A stretch of 25,432 bases of DNA from Campylobacteraceae bacterium (GCA_027081065.1 JALWLW010000013.1:1-25432), one strand, 5' to 3'; positions 7,295 through 16,852 are shown, counted from the first letter of the stretch. Numbers and translations: made by a program. The notes: generated by a model from the letters alone, not told the origin.

Positions 7295-7687
7295 ATGTTA
7301 GTAGAAGAGGTAATGACCCCATTAGAGAAGTTAGTAAAAGTGTCACCTATGGCAACAGTAAGAGAAGCTCTTCAGTTGATGAAAGAGAATAGTGTTCGTT
7401 CTGTTATTGTCGATAAAAATGGTAGTTCTGGTGCATATGGTTTAGTAACCTTTAAAAATATTTTACAAAGTATTGTTGCAGAAGATGGAGATATAGATCT
7501 TCTGAATGTCTACGATATAGCTGCTATTCCTGCTATAGCTATCTCTGCAAAATTAGATGTTAAATATGCAGCAAAAATGATGGTAACTAGTAGTATAAAG
7601 CGTATCTTGGTCACTGATAATAATGAGTTGCATGGTATTTTAACCATGACAGATATTATTGAAATTTTAATGGATAGTGTTGAGTAA
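7295..7687 (+). CDS. CBS-pair domain protein
   Basis: A 130-residue protein made almost entirely of two CBS domains: VEEVMTPLEKLVKVSPMAT through GLVTFKNIL, and the second repeat ending in HGILTMTDIIEIL. CBS pairs bind adenine nucleotides such as AMP, ATP or c-di-AMP and regulate attached or partner proteins. A strong ribosome site (GAGGAG) precedes the ATG, 12 nt after the PII-like stop. With the membrane protein and PII-like protein it forms a three-gene unit carrying two separate nucleotide-sensing modules. Confidence 0.85.
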   Translation: MLVEEVMTPLEKLVKVSPMATVREALQLMKENSVRSVIVDKNGSSGAYGLVTFKNILQSIVAEDGDIDLLNVYDIAAIPAIAISAKLDVKYAAKMMVTSSIKRILVTDNNELHGILTMTDIIEILMDSVE

Positions 7688-7847
7688 TTTTTAGAGTAAT
7701 GAAAAAGTAATTTATCTCATTAAAATTTATTGTATTATATTAAGCTTATATATAATATTTAAATTTTTTAATTAAAGTTAAATTAATATAAAGGGATTTT
7801 AACTATAATTTATTATGTTTAAGAATTAATTAAGAAGGTAATATATT

Positions 7848-8321
7848 ATGAAGTTAAAAGAAATTGCAGAAATTATAAAAGGTGTTCATGCTGTAGAAGG
7901 GCAAAAAAGAGAAAAGGTAAAAGTTTATAAAGAATTAAGTATGGTCTCTTTAGAACCTATCTCTTTTATTGATGAGCGAAAATTAATAAAAATAAACTCT
8001 GATAGAGTTATCTCTAAAAAACAGTTGACACGTGCTGGTGATATTGTGGTAAGCCTATATCATCCTATGATTGCTTGTTATGTTGAAAAAGGTCAAGATG
8101 GATATGTTGTACCTCACTATATGGCACTGATAAGAATGAAAAAAGAGACTGAAATAGATAGTCGATTTATAGTTCAGTTTATAAACTCATCACGAGGTCG
8201 CAGAGCTTTAAGTAAAAGAACCAGAACATTTTCTCAAAGTAGACCGACATCACTACCTATAAAAGTACTTGAAGAGGTTGAACTTTTAAAAGAAGTAAAT
8301 AGTTTAATTACAAGATTATAA
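7848..8321 (+). CDS. HsdS-like single specificity (TRD) domain protein
   Basis: A 157-residue protein resembling one target-recognition half of a type I restriction specificity subunit: MKLKEIAEIIKGVH at the N-terminus, a central TRAGDIVVSLYHPM, then SRFIVQFINSSRGRRALSK and SLPIKVLEEVELLKEVNSLI, the usual end of a TRD leading into the conserved helix. A full HsdS has two such halves and about 400 residues. No hsdM or hsdR is nearby, so it is an orphan: either a remnant, a half-subunit acting as a dimer with a methylase elsewhere, or a DNA-binding protein with another job. AAGAAGG lies about 10 nt before the ATG, and TATAAT at 7804-7809 is a possible -10 box. The 160-nt gap upstream is otherwise featureless and AT-rich. 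Confidence 0.55.
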   Translation: MKLKEIAEIIKGVHAVEGQKREKVKVYKELSMVSLEPISFIDERKLIKINSDRVISKKQLTRAGDIVVSLYHPMIACYVEKGQDGYVVPHYMALIRMKKETEIDSRFIVQFINSSRGRRALSKRTRTFSQSRPTSLPIKVLEEVELLKEVNSLITRL

Positions 8322-8322
8322 A

Positions 8323-8355
8323 AATATATCCTAAATATAAGATTTAGGATATATT
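8323..8355. terminator. Hairpin terminator between convergent genes
   Basis: AATATATCCTAAAT (8323-8336) and ATTTAGGATATATT (8342-8355) form a perfect 14-bp stem with a 5-nt loop, placed between the HsdS-like stop and the adk stop. On the minus strand it is followed by a run of T, so it most likely ends the aspS-adk transcript and may also serve the plus strand. Confidence 0.65.
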
Positions 8356-8362
8356 GGTACGT

Positions 8363-8956
8363 TTATATATTTTCTAAAACGAAAGATTCCATTTCTGCTA
8401 CAATAGGTTCAAGTTCTCTCTCTCCATTTATTACTTTTAATAAGTTTTTTGAAGTGTAAAATTCTTGAATCTCAGCTAATGGGTCTGTATAGATTTTCAT
8501 TCTATCGTAGAAAACATCTATGCTATCATCACTTCTCTCTTCACCAGCTTTTGCTTCAGCTGCACGTCCTAAAATTCTGTCTTTTGCAACTTGTTCTGAT
8601 ACACGTACTTCTATTACAGATGTTAATTCAATGTCATCTTCTTTTGCAACGATTTCATCAAATGCTGTCATCTGCTCGGTTGAACGTGGGTATCCATCTA
8701 TAAGAACAACATCAACAGGAGCTTGGTTAATAGCAGAGATAATTGTGTCAACAATAATATTTAAAGGAACCAATGCCCCTTTAGAGATAAAGCTCTCAAT
8801 GGTTGCACCAAGTTCAGAACCACTTGCTACTTCTTCTCTTAGCATATCACCTGTAGAGTAGTGAACAATTTTATCTGAATGTTTTTTAGCAATTAAACTT
8901 GCATCTGTTGTTTTTCCAGAACCTGGAGCTCCGATTAGTAAAAATAGTTTTTTCAC
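8363..8956 (-). CDS. adk: Adenylate kinase
   Basis: This enzyme interconverts ATP + AMP and two ADP. The 197-residue protein has GAPGSGKTT (Walker A, 9-17), HYSTGDMLREE (AMP binding), LIDGYPRS and RILGR. The LID region (AAEAKAGEERSDDS) is short, without the four-Cys zinc LID of long forms, as in other short bacterial enzymes. The start is GTG at 8956, with AAGGA about 7 nt upstream. It follows aspS by 20 nt on the same strand and ends at a strong hairpin. Confidence 0.93.
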   Translation of the reverse strand: MKKLFLLIGAPGSGKTTDASLIAKKHSDKIVHYSTGDMLREEVASGSELGATIESFISKGALVPLNIIVDTIISAINQAPVDVVLIDGYPRSTEQMTAFDEIVAKEDDIELTSVIEVRVSEQVAKDRILGRAAEAKAGEERSDDSIDVFYDRMKIYTDPLAEIQEFYTSKNLLKVINGERELEPIVAEMESFVLENI

Positions 8957-8976
8957 GTTATTTCCTTTTTATGATT

Positions 8977-10743
8977 TTATTCTATAATTTGTTTACGAAT
9001 TCTTAAACTTAAGTCGTTAAGTTGCTCTTGGTCAACTTCTGATGGTGCTTGAGTTAAGATACATTGTGCTTTTTGAGTTTTAGGGAATGCAATTACCTCA
9101 CGGATGCTTGAAGCACCTGTCATAAGCATAATCATTCTGTCAAGTCCTAAAGCAAAACCACCATGTGGTGGTGCACCATATTTAAAGGCATCGAGTAAGA
9201 ATCCAAACTTCTCTTGGGCCTCTTCATCAGAGATACCCATAAGTTTAAAGACTTCTTTTTGAATCTCCTCTTTATGGATACGAATAGACCCACCACCAAG
9301 CTCTGTACCGTTTACTACAATATCATAAGCGATTGACTGTAAATCTTCTAGGTCATCATAAACAATTTTACCATTTTCATTGGTTACTGGCATGGTGAAA
9401 GGGTGGTGCATCGCTTTCATTTTTCCCTCTTCAATCTCAAACATAGGGAAGTCCATTACCCATAAGAACTCAAATGTATCTTTAGGGATAATGTCCATGA
9501 TTTCTGCTAGGTAGATTCTAAATCTTCCCATGTAATCCCATACCAGTTTTTTGTTACCAGCACCAAAGAATACAGCATCACCCACTTCAAGTTCACATCT
9601 GTCTATAATTGCTTGAATGTCATCTTCTGTAAAGAATTTAGTCAAAGGACCTTTTAAACCATCTTCTTTCATCTGGAAGTAACCTAATCCTGCTGCTCCA
9701 AACTTACGAACGTAATCTTCAAAACCTTTCATTTGACGTTTTGAGAATATCTCGTCACCTTTTGGAACTTTAAGGGCTTTGATTCTGTTCTTTTTAGAAT
9801 CTTTTGCGATGTTTGAGAAAATCTCATTGTCACATCTCTCAAAAATATCCATTACATCTACCATTTTAAGGTCATAACGCATATCAGGCTTGTCAGAACC
9901 ATAAAGTTCCATTGCATCAGAGTAGGTCATACGGTTAAATTTGGTTGGAACATCGTAACCACATTTACTAAAGATGGTATTAATAAGTTTCTCACCAACG
10001 GCTATAACATCCTCTTGGTCACAGAAACTCATCTCAACATCTATCTGAGTAAACTCAGGCTGTCTATCGGCTCTAAGGTCTTCATCTCTAAAACATTTTG
10101 CTATTTGGAAGTAACGGTCAAAACCACCTACCATCAAAAGCTGTTTAAAGAGTTGTGGAGACTGAGGCATGGCATAAAACTCGCCACCATGCACACGAGA
10201 AGGGATAAGATAATCTCTCGCACCTTCAGGAGTCGATTTAGTCATAATAGGTGTCTCAACTTCTAAGAAACCAAGTTCATCGAGTGCATTACGTGTAGCA
10301 ACAGTTGCTTTTGAACGAAGTTTAAAGATGTCATACGATTTTTGAGTTCTAAGCTCTAAATATCTATATTTTAGTCTAATCTCTTCATTTACTTTATCAT
10401 CACCTAAATCAAAAGGCATTGGAAGTGACTTGTTTTCAACAATTAAATTATCTACAACAATCTCTACTTTACCAGTTTTGAGTTTTGGGTTCTCAAGACC
10501 TTCACCTCTTGCACGTACTTTACCTGTTACTATTAGTACAAACTGGTCTCTTACATCTTCGGCTAGTTTATGAGCTTCTGCATTGTCAGCAGGGTCACAA
10601 ACAAGTTGAACGACTTGGTCTTTGTCTCTTAAATCTATAAAAATAAGCCCACCATGGTCACGGCGACTAGATACCCAACCAGATACGGTTACAGTCTCTC
10701 CAATATGTGTTTCATTTACATCAGCACAATAATGTGTTCTCAC
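8977..10743 (-). CDS. aspS: Aspartyl-tRNA synthetase
   Basis: Class II bacterial-type AspRS of 588 residues: an N-terminal anticodon-binding OB domain with [12 protein letters not shown], then the catalytic domain with [21 protein letters not shown] (motif 2 region split across [16 protein letters not shown]), a GAD insertion, and motif 3 at [15 protein letters not shown]. In Campylobacterota this enzyme is generally non-discriminating and also charges tRNA-Asn for GatCAB; that is family knowledge, not visible here. The longer in-frame TTG at 10749 is unlikely because it lies only one base from GAGGA. The GTG at 10743 gives MRTHYC, the usual family start, with 7-nt spacing. Confidence 0.95.
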   Translation of the reverse strand: MRTHYCADVNETHIGETVTVSGWVSSRRDHGGLIFIDLRDKDQVVQLVCDPADNAEAHKLAEDVRDQFVLIVTGKVRARGEGLENPKLKTGKVEIVVDNLIVENKSLPMPFDLGDDKVNEEIRLKYRYLELRTQKSYDIFKLRSKATVATRNALDELGFLEVETPIMTKSTPEGARDYLIPSRVHGGEFYAMPQSPQLFKQLLMVGGFDRYFQIAKCFRDEDLRADRQPEFTQIDVEMSFCDQEDVIAVGEKLINTIFSKCGYDVPTKFNRMTYSDAMELYGSDKPDMRYDLKMVDVMDIFERCDNEIFSNIAKDSKKNRIKALKVPKGDEIFSKRQMKGFEDYVRKFGAAGLGYFQMKEDGLKGPLTKFFTEDDIQAIIDRCELEVGDAVFFGAGNKKLVWDYMGRFRIYLAEIMDIIPKDTFEFLWVMDFPMFEIEEGKMKAMHHPFTMPVTNENGKIVYDDLEDLQSIAYDIVVNGTELGGGSIRIHKEEIQKEVFKLMGISDEEAQEKFGFLLDAFKYGAPPHGGFALGLDRMIMLMTGASSIREVIAFPKTQKAQCILTQAPSEVDQEQLNDLSLRIRKQIIE

Positions 10744-10797
10744 TATCAATTCCTCAAGCTTCCTATATACAATTATATAGAGTTAAAATTTTTTGCG

Positions 10798-10803
10798 ATT
10801 ATA
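10798..10803 (-). promoter_or_regulatory. Probable -10 box of aspS-adk
   Basis: TATAAT on the minus strand (ATTATA at 10798-10803) would start a transcript near 10791, about 48 nt before the GTG of aspS. It is the best match in the divergent aspS-nadK intergenic region (10744-10960), which otherwise holds only AT-rich sequence and a possible nadK promoter. Confidence 0.4.
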
Positions 10804-10916
10804 ACGAATTGTTTCATAGAAGTAGGTGTATTTTATTAAATCAATAAGCATATATAAACAAGTAATATAAAAAAAATGACAATTTGACATATAAATAAGT
10901 TGATGAAGAGATATTA

Positions 10917-10925
10917 TGTTATGCT
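10917..10925 (+). promoter_or_regulatory. Possible extended -10 of nadK-recN
   Basis: TGTTATGCT fits the extended -10 pattern loosely. A perfect TTGACA is present at 10884-10889, but its spacing to this box is too long for a standard promoter. The resulting leader would be about 29 nt and contain the AGGA site of nadK. Confidence 0.25.
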
Positions 10926-10960
10926 AGCAACAATAATTTAGTAAGTAGTAGGAATATATT

Positions 10961-11827
10961 GTGTCAAAAGAACAGTTAAGTAAAATAAAAATAGTTGGTT
11001 TTGTATTGAGACCTGACTCTTTAGATATATTATCTCTTTATCGTAAAATTCGTAAAAAATTTGAAGACAATGGTATGGAAGTTCTTTTAGATAGTGAATC
11101 AGCAACTATGATTGGTTTTAAAGGTATAGAGTTTGAAGAGATGTGTAATAGGGTAGACCTATTGGTTTCTCTGGGTGGAGATGGAACACTCTTAGGTTTA
11201 GTAAGAAGAAGTTATGGCTTTGACAAGCCAGTACTTGGAATTAACGCTGGTAATTTAGGGTTTTTGGCTGATACTCCTATAGAGTGTGTGGATGAGATGA
11301 TAGATATGCTTCTTATTGGTAACTATAGAGTTGATGAGAGAATGATGATTGAGGGGTATATTGAGCATGACGAGGGTAAACGAGATGAATTTTATGCTTT
11401 TAATGATGTAGTAATTACCAGACCAACCATAGCTCACATGATAAAATTGGATGCGTTTATAAATAATGACTGGTTTAATACTTATAGAGGTGATGGTCTT
11501 ATTATTTCAACACCTACTGGCTCTACAGCTTATAATCTCTCTTTAGGTGGACCAATAGTCTACCCCTTATCAAAGGTATTTATTATGACACCAGTTGCTC
11601 CACATTCATTGACACAGCGTCCATTGGTTGTACCTATAGACTTTAGTATCAAGCTCTCTTCTCCTGACCAGTTGGTTGTAATGGTTGATGGACAAGATGA
11701 TTATATACTTGAAAGTAGTGATAAATTAGTAATTAAAGGAGCTGCTATGTCAGCTAAACTTCTTCATAAAAAAGAGCACAGTTATTTTAAAGTATTAAGA
11801 GAAAAGTTATCATGGGGTGATGAGTAA
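10961..11827 (+). CDS. nadK: NAD kinase
   Basis: Cytoplasmic enzyme that phosphorylates NAD to NADP. The 288-residue protein shows the family signatures SLGGDGTLLG (GGDGT at 72-76), GINAGNLGFL (NAD-binding NAGNLGFL at 95-102), and STPTGSTAYNLSLGGP. The start is GTG at 10961, with AGGA 7 nt upstream. The stop overlaps the recN ATG by one base (TAATG), giving a two-gene operon of nadK and recN, an arrangement seen widely in bacteria. Confidence 0.94.
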   Translation: MSKEQLSKIKIVGFVLRPDSLDILSLYRKIRKKFEDNGMEVLLDSESATMIGFKGIEFEEMCNRVDLLVSLGGDGTLLGLVRRSYGFDKPVLGINAGNLGFLADTPIECVDEMIDMLLIGNYRVDERMMIEGYIEHDEGKRDEFYAFNDVVITRPTIAHMIKLDAFINNDWFNTYRGDGLIISTPTGSTAYNLSLGGPIVYPLSKVFIMTPVAPHSLTQRPLVVPIDFSIKLSSPDQLVVMVDGQDDYILESSDKLVIKGAAMSAKLLHKKEHSYFKVLREKLSWGDE

Positions 11828-13350
11828 TGGTTAACAGAGTCTATTTAAAAAACCTTATCTTTTTTAATGAAGTAGAGTTGGAACTAGAAAAAGGCTTGGT
11901 GGTTCTTTCTGGACCATCAGGAGCAGGAAAATCACTGTTTATGAACAGTATATTGTCTACCTTTGGTTATGGTACAGCAGAGGCAGCACTCTGTGAGGTC
12001 TTAGTGACTAGACCTTCAAAATTATTACATGAAGCATTTGATTTTGAAGATGAGTTGACTGTTAGAAGTATTAAAAAAGAGAAGACACGTTACTCCATAG
12101 ATGGACAAAATATCTCTAAAAAAGCTTTAAATCAGCTCTTTTCTCCTTTTGTTCAGTTCTTATCGGTGAGAGACAAGAGTGGCTTTTCAAGTACTGATTT
12201 ATTAACGCTTATAGATAATGTTTTAATAGCTAAAGATAAAACCTTTAAAAAGCTTTTAAAAGAGTATAAAAGTCGTTATGAAAAGTATAAAATAAAGTTA
12301 AGCCAACTAGAGAAGATAAAAGCAGATGAAGCAAAGCTTATAGAACTTATAGAGTTTGCAGAGTTTGAGATAGATAAAATAGAGAGTATTAATCCTCAAG
12401 TTGGAGAAGATGAGGAGTTACTAAAGGTTAAACATCAACTCTCACGAATTGATAAAGTTAATGATGCACTAGAAGGTGCAAATGGAATTTTTTCTTTTGA
12501 AGAGTCGGTTTCAGAAGTATATAGACTGTTGGATAAAGATGACTCTACATTTTCAGATATGATGAACCAGTTACGTGCAGATTTTGAAGATATAGAGTCT
12601 CTTTCTGATGAATTATCAGAAGTTGATATTGAAGCAGTATTAGATAGATTAGAAAAAATTTCTACCTTAAAAAATAGATATGGAAGCATAGAAGAGGCAC
12701 TTACTTATGTGGCTGAAAAGAAAAAAGAGTTAGCTGGTTATAAAAATATAGAGCAAGATAAAAGTATGCTGGAGTCTTTTTTAAGTATGGAGCTAACAGA
12801 ACTTACTATTTTAGCAAAAAAAATCTCTTTGACGAGAAAGAAAAGTGCCATAGCTTTAGAAAAAGTTTTAAAAGGCTATTTAGCAGAGTTAAAGTTACCA
12901 GCACTTAAATTTCTTTTTTTTACTGTAAGTTTAAATGAGAACGGTGAAGATGAAATAGAGGTTAATTTAGATGGTTCCACAGCCAATACACTTAGTGGAG
13001 GAGAGTTCAACCGTGTACGTTTGGCACTTATGGTCGTAGCTCTTTCAGGTGTAAAAGAGGGTGGGGTACTTATTTTAGATGAGATAGATGCCAATGTTTC
13101 AGGTGATGAGTCCATTGCTATTGCTAATATGATTTCAAAGTTATCAGAAGTTTACCAGATATTTGCTATTTCTCATCAAGCACATTTAGCCTCTAAAGCT
13201 AATCAACATTTGCTTATCGAAAAATCAAAGGGAGTAAGCAGAGTAACACTATTAGACAAAAATGGACAGGTAGATGAGATAGCAAGAATTATTGGTGGGG
13301 AAAATCCCAATGAAGAAGCTCTTAGTTTTGCAAAAAAGTTATTAAACTAA
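11827..13350 (+). CDS. recN: DNA repair ATPase RecN
   Basis: SMC-like ATPase acting in double-strand-break repair. The 507-residue protein has Walker A GPSGAGKS (29-36) at the N-terminus, a central coiled-coil region (about 135-330) rich in Lys/Glu, and the C-terminal ABC signature LSGGEFNRVRLAL (from about 389) with Walker B GVLILDEID (about 412-420) and the downstream ISHQAHLA switch His. It is slightly shorter than the Escherichia coli protein, consistent with shorter coiled coils in this phylum. It is translationally coupled to nadK. Confidence 0.92.
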   Translation: MVNRVYLKNLIFFNEVELELEKGLVVLSGPSGAGKSLFMNSILSTFGYGTAEAALCEVLVTRPSKLLHEAFDFEDELTVRSIKKEKTRYSIDGQNISKKALNQLFSPFVQFLSVRDKSGFSSTDLLTLIDNVLIAKDKTFKKLLKEYKSRYEKYKIKLSQLEKIKADEAKLIELIEFAEFEIDKIESINPQVGEDEELLKVKHQLSRIDKVNDALEGANGIFSFEESVSEVYRLLDKDDSTFSDMMNQLRADFEDIESLSDELSEVDIEAVLDRLEKISTLKNRYGSIEEALTYVAEKKKELAGYKNIEQDKSMLESFLSMELTELTILAKKISLTRKKSAIALEKVLKGYLAELKLPALKFLFFTVSLNENGEDEIEVNLDGSTANTLSGGEFNRVRLALMVVALSGVKEGGVLILDEIDANVSGDESIAIANMISKLSEVYQIFAISHQAHLASKANQHLLIEKSKGVSRVTLLDKNGQVDEIARIIGGENPNEEALSFAKKLLN

Positions 13351-13373
13351 GAGCAGTATAAAATCAAAAAATC

Positions 13374-13481
13374 TTAAAAATGATGAATCATCTTTTTCTG
13401 TATGTTTTGACGAATTTTTGTAGCCAGTGGTGATGATGACTGAAGTAAAACTAGAACTGTAAATGATGAGATTGTTTTCAT
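13374..13481 (-). CDS. Small signal-peptide-like ORF, 35 residues
   Basis: ATG at 13481 is preceded by AAGGA at good spacing, and the frame runs 35 codons to TAA. The product begins MKTISSFTVLVLLQSSSPLA, which looks like a cleavable Sec signal, followed by TKIRQNIQKKMIHHF, a short basic tail. The start resembles that of the PstS-like protein at 16463-16852 (MKTILLSLLITSSTYA). It may be a genuine small secreted peptide or the 5' remnant of a periplasmic-protein gene. There is no further coding after the stop. Function unknown. Confidence 0.35.
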   Translation of the reverse strand: MKTISSFTVLVLLQSSSPLATKIRQNIQKKMIHHF

Positions 13482-13711
13482 GTATATCCTTAAAAAATTG
13501 TTAAAATAAGTATATAGTTCAACTGGTCAGTAATCGTGAAAAACTTAAAATATGCTATGATTTAAGTTGTTATTTTTTCCTATCTATAACATTAAAAAAT
13601 CAATTAAAATACGTATTGATACGATTTTATATTATTTGTTATAAAAGAGTAGTTTTTTGAAATTATTTTATGTTAATTGGCTAAAATAGTTAAAAAATAA
13701 AAAGGAATTCA
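13482..13711. other. Intergenic region upstream of the response regulator
   Basis: This AT-rich gap contains a weak dyad, AACTTAAA (13542-13549) and TTTAAGTT (13561-13568), followed by a T-run, which could be a plus-strand terminator. It also contains a plausible sigma-70 promoter for the response regulator: TTGATA at 13616-13621, an 18-nt spacer, and TATAAA at 13640-13645. The -35 lies in a near-palindrome (CGTAT/ATACG, 13612-13623) that could be an operator. No RNA gene was recognised. Confidence 0.35.
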
Positions 13712-14434
13712 TTGAAACCTTTAACTTTATTGTATATTGAAGATGATACGGATATACAAGAAATATATATAGAATTTTTAAATGATTATGTTGAAACAGT
13801 ACATTTAGCAAATGATGGAGAAACTGGTTATGATATGTATTTAGAATACAAGCCAGATATTATTTTATTAGATATAAATATGCCAAAGCTTGATGGTTTG
13901 ACGTTAGCAGAGAAAATACGTGAAACAGATAAAGATGTTCAGATCATAATTACAACAGCTTATGGTGAACAAGAAAAATTACTTAAAGCTATTGAACTTT
14001 ATTTGGTTAAATATATTTTAAAGCCAATAGATTTTAATGAGTTGAAAGATGCATTAGGCAAGGCCATAGATGAGTTAGAGTTGATTTCTAATAGTGTGGA
14101 ACCAGTACAAAAAATCTATTGTCTTGATGAAAATAGTGTTTGGAATAGAGATACAGAAAAATTATATACAAATCGTGAAGAGATAAAATTAACAAAAAAT
14201 GAACGTAGACTATTAGCTCTTATTTCTACAGATGAAAATAAAGTTTTTACATTCTTTGATATTTTCAATCATATTGCTCAAGATAATTATGATAAAAATT
14301 ATGATGCTAACCAGGTTCGTGCTTTAGTGAAGTTGTTACGAAAAAAAATCCCGAAAGAGTCTATTATAAATATATATGGTGAAGGGTACCGATTTAATCC
14401 CGTAAATATAGAAGATTGTGCTAATCAATATTAA
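13712..14434 (+). CDS. Response regulator with divergent winged-helix output
   Basis: A 240-residue protein. The receiver domain (1-120) is intact: DD at 11-12, phosphoacceptor D54 in [14 protein letters not shown] at 81-82, K104 in ILKPID. The C-terminal region (about 150-230) fits an OmpR-like winged helix ([37 protein letters not shown]), so it is probably a transcription factor. The start is TTG at 13712, with AAGGA 5 nt upstream. It converges on the hybrid kinase gene, and the two stop codons interlock in one TTAA (14431-14434). It is the natural final acceptor of the adjacent phosphorelay; that pairing is inferred from position. Confidence 0.85.
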   Translation: MKPLTLLYIEDDTDIQEIYIEFLNDYVETVHLANDGETGYDMYLEYKPDIILLDINMPKLDGLTLAEKIRETDKDVQIIITTAYGEQEKLLKAIELYLVKYILKPIDFNELKDALGKAIDELELISNSVEPVQKIYCLDENSVWNRDTEKLYTNREEIKLTKNERRLLALISTDENKVFTFFDIFNHIAQDNYDKNYDANQVRALVKLLRKKIPKESIINIYGEGYRFNPVNIEDCANQY

Positions 14435-16353
14435 CCAGTATATTTTAGAAGTATTTTATAGAGTTTGCTAACATCTATGGGTTTATGAAGATATCCATTC
14501 ATTCCAGATTCTAAAGTTTTTTGTATATCTTCTTTCATTGCTGAAGCAGTAATAGCATAAATAGGTATGTTCTTATCTATTTTTCTTATTGCTTTAGTTG
14601 CCTCATAACCATCGAGTATAGGCATTTGTATATCCATAAATATTAGTGTGTAACTGTTTTGTTTATGAAGTTCTATTGCCTCTTTCCCATTTTCTGCAAT
14701 ATCTATTTTTATATTTGTCTCTTCTAATAGACCTAAAATAATCTCTTGATTTATAAAATCATCTTCTGCTAAGAGTATTTTAGTGTCTTGAAGCTTTTCT
14801 ATAATTTCTTGGTTCTCTAATTCTTGTTCTTCTATCAATACTTTATTTTTTTCTATTAAAGAATATTTTAACTCTTCAAGTTCAATTTCAAATATGAAAG
14901 TACTACCTTTATTATAGATACTTTCAACCCATATTTTACCATTCATCATCTCGACTAGTTGTTTAGAAATAGCCAATCCTAAACCAGTTCCTCCATACTC
15001 CCTACTGGTGCTACCATCAGCTTGAGAAAAAGGTTTAAATAGTCTCTCTTGTTCTTCTTTTTTTAGTCCTATACCTGTATCTTTTATTTCAAACCTTACT
15101 CTATTGCCTGCAATTTTGTTAATAGTTATATCTATAGTACCATTATGTGTAAATTTTATAGCATTACTTAATAGATTGGTTATTATTTGAGACAGTCTTA
15201 GACTATCACCATAAAAAGAGCAAGTAATATTACTATCGTAATGAGTTGAGATAGTAACTTTTTTCTCTTCAGCTTGAAACCTTAAAAGTTCTACTGTCTC
15301 ATTTAAAATAGTTTCTAGTTGAAAATCAATTTTTTCTAATTCAAGTTTTCCTGCTTCAATTTTAGATATATCTAATATATTGTTAATAATACCAAGTAAT
15401 CTTTTTGCTGAGTTGTCAATTTTTTCAATAAAGTTACGTTGTTTATTATCCAAGTTAGTCTCTAGAGTTAAATAACTCATACCTATAATACCATTCATTG
15501 GAGTTCGAATTTCATGGCTCATATTGGCTAAAAACTCAGATTTTAATTGTGCTGTATTTTCTGCTTCAATTTTTAATTTTTTCAATTTTTTATTATCTTG
15601 TTCTAGTTTGTTTTGAAGTTGATTAAACCCTTCAACAACTTCACCGATTTCATCTTGATATTCAGCTACCATTTTTTTAGAAAAGTCAGGTTTGCTTGTA
15701 TTTAGGTTTTTAATAGAAAATCTAACTTTCTCAAAACGTCGTTTGATGTGATTATACATATAAAGAGACATCCCTATAACTAAAATTAATCCTAAAATAG
15801 ATAGAGTTAACGAGAAGGTAAAGAACTTAGAGTTATTTACTTCTAGTTTCTCTAAAGACTTAGAGAGGTTAGTATATGCATTTTTATGTTGTTTGTTTAA
15901 AACAGTTCGTGTTTCCTTACTTAGGTCTTGTAGTGTACTAATAGATGGTATCTTATCTAGGCTTGTACCTTTTATAAGTTTATGGCTTATCTCAGTAGAA
16001 ATTTTAAAAAATTTTTTTATTAATTTTTCTTCTTCAAGTAATTTAGTGGTATGAGGATATGCTTTTAAAATTTCTATATTTTTTAAAATATGAGTTTTCT
16101 CTTTTTCTGCACTTTTCATATAGTCTAAGTCATGGATTCTAATAGCATGTATAACTAAAAAAGAGTTTTTTTCATATCGGTGTAGGTTATCGGTATGTAA
16201 ATAACTGATAATAAATTTTTCATTTTTAATTTTATTGAGTTGTTCTAGACTATTACTTGTAAAGAGATAATTCATAAGAATATGAAGAATAGCGAAGATA
16301 ATACCAATTAAAAAAATGAAACGTATTTTATGTAAAATGCTGAGATTAGCCAT
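14431..16353 (-). CDS. Hybrid sensor histidine kinase with receiver domain
   Basis: An inner-membrane kinase of 640 residues. Order: TM1 (about 10-31), an all-helical periplasmic sensor (about 32-175), TM2 (about 178-200), HAMP-like linker (to about 255), HisKA with [13 protein letters not shown] (H280), HATPase_c with N-box [15 protein letters not shown] and [10 protein letters not shown], a linker, and a C-terminal receiver (525-640) with DD 531-532, D574 in [11 protein letters not shown] and K624 in LHKPID. There is no HPt domain of its own; a separate HPt gene is nearby. The signal is unknown. It lies downstream of the PstS-like gene on the same strand with a 109-nt gap that contains a hairpin, so it may have its own promoter. 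Confidence 0.9.
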   Translation of the reverse strand: MANLSILHKIRFIFLIGIIFAILHILMNYLFTSNSLEQLNKIKNEKFIISYLHTDNLHRYEKNSFLVIHAIRIHDLDYMKSAEKEKTHILKNIEILKAYPHTTKLLEEEKLIKKFFKISTEISHKLIKGTSLDKIPSISTLQDLSKETRTVLNKQHKNAYTNLSKSLEKLEVNNSKFFTFSLTLSILGLILVIGMSLYMYNHIKRRFEKVRFSIKNLNTSKPDFSKKMVAEYQDEIGEVVEGFNQLQNKLEQDNKKLKKLKIEAENTAQLKSEFLANMSHEIRTPMNGIIGMSYLTLETNLDNKQRNFIEKIDNSAKRLLGIINNILDISKIEAGKLELEKIDFQLETILNETVELLRFQAEEKKVTISTHYDSNITCSFYGDSLRLSQIITNLLSNAIKFTHNGTIDITINKIAGNRVRFEIKDTGIGLKKEEQERLFKPFSQADGSTSREYGGTGLGLAISKQLVEMMNGKIWVESIYNKGSTFIFEIELEELKYSLIEKNKVLIEEQELENQEIIEKLQDTKILLAEDDFINQEIILGLLEETNIKIDIAENGKEAIELHKQNSYTLIFMDIQMPILDGYEATKAIRKIDKNIPIYAITASAMKEDIQKTLESGMNGYLHKPIDVSKLYKILLKYTG

Positions 16354-16434
16354 AACTTTAACTTTCTAATTTTCATAATATTTTAGTATTAAAGTTTAGC
16401 TTTTATGATTGATTATATCATTGTTTCTTTTATC

Positions 16435-16469
16435 TAAATAAGATGTTACTAAATGCAACATCTTATTTA
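16435..16469. terminator. Hairpin at the end of the PstS-like gene
   Basis: TAAATAAGATGTT (16435-16447) and AACATCTTATTTA (16457-16469) form a 13-bp stem with a 9-nt loop. The stem covers the stop codon of the PstS-like gene. The T-run after it is weak on either strand, so it may attenuate read-through into the kinase gene rather than end transcription completely. Confidence 0.5.
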
Positions 16470-16852
16470 ATTGTTAATATAAGTTTACCATTTAATGGAT
16501 TTGATGTATAGGTAATAATCATTGATTTTTTTTGAATCTCTTTTTGAATCTGTTTATATGTAAGTCTTTTTGGTGGTTGTTTGTCACCTCTATAAATTTG
16601 GTTAATCCAATATTCACGAATTTGAGAAGGTGTCTTCTTTAGAACTTTTTTATAAAATTTTTCATATAGTTCTTTATTTGAACTATCTATAGGTGTGATT
16701 TTTATGCCCCTAATTGTATTGGTCTTTTTGAGGAAAAGATTGGCTAACTCTTTTTGTGTTATATTTGTTAATTTATTGTTATTCTGGGTTATGATAGAGA
16801 TATTAGCATACGTGCTAGAGGTGATAAGTAAAGATAGTAATATAGTTTTCAA
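16463..16852 (-). CDS. Small PstS-like periplasmic binding domain protein
   Basis: A 129-residue protein with a Sec signal peptide (about 1-17, ending STYA). The mature part resembles the short PstS-like family: ITQKELANLFLKK, then REYWINQIYRGDKQPPK (about 79-95), corresponding to the family pattern of a Trp followed by G-K/D-x-x-PP, and the final MIITYTS where relatives read AIGYV. Full PstS is more than twice as long, so this is a single-lobe domain. The start is TTG at 16852, with AAGGA 7 nt upstream. Sitting between the HPt and hybrid kinase genes, it may present a ligand to the kinase sensor; that role is inferred. Confidence 0.6.
   Translation of the reverse strand: MKTILLSLLITSSTYANISIITQNNNKLTNITQKELANLFLKKTNTIRGIKITPIDSSNKELYEKFYKKVLKKTPSQIREYWINQIYRGDKQPPKRLTYKQIQKEIQKKSMIITYTSNPLNGKLILTIK

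Noticed and set aside
8520..8861. Plus-strand ORF of 113 codons across adk
   Set aside because: It is antisense to adk, whose motifs are certain, and its product is low-complexity with no recognisable domain or ribosome site.
10744..10749. TTG start for aspS
   Set aside because: The ribosome site is too close to this codon; the GTG at 10743 gives correct spacing and the usual MRTHYC start.
13541..13580. Possible small RNA ending in a hairpin with a T-run
   Set aside because: The stem is short and entirely AT apart from one pair, and no convincing promoter lies just upstream.
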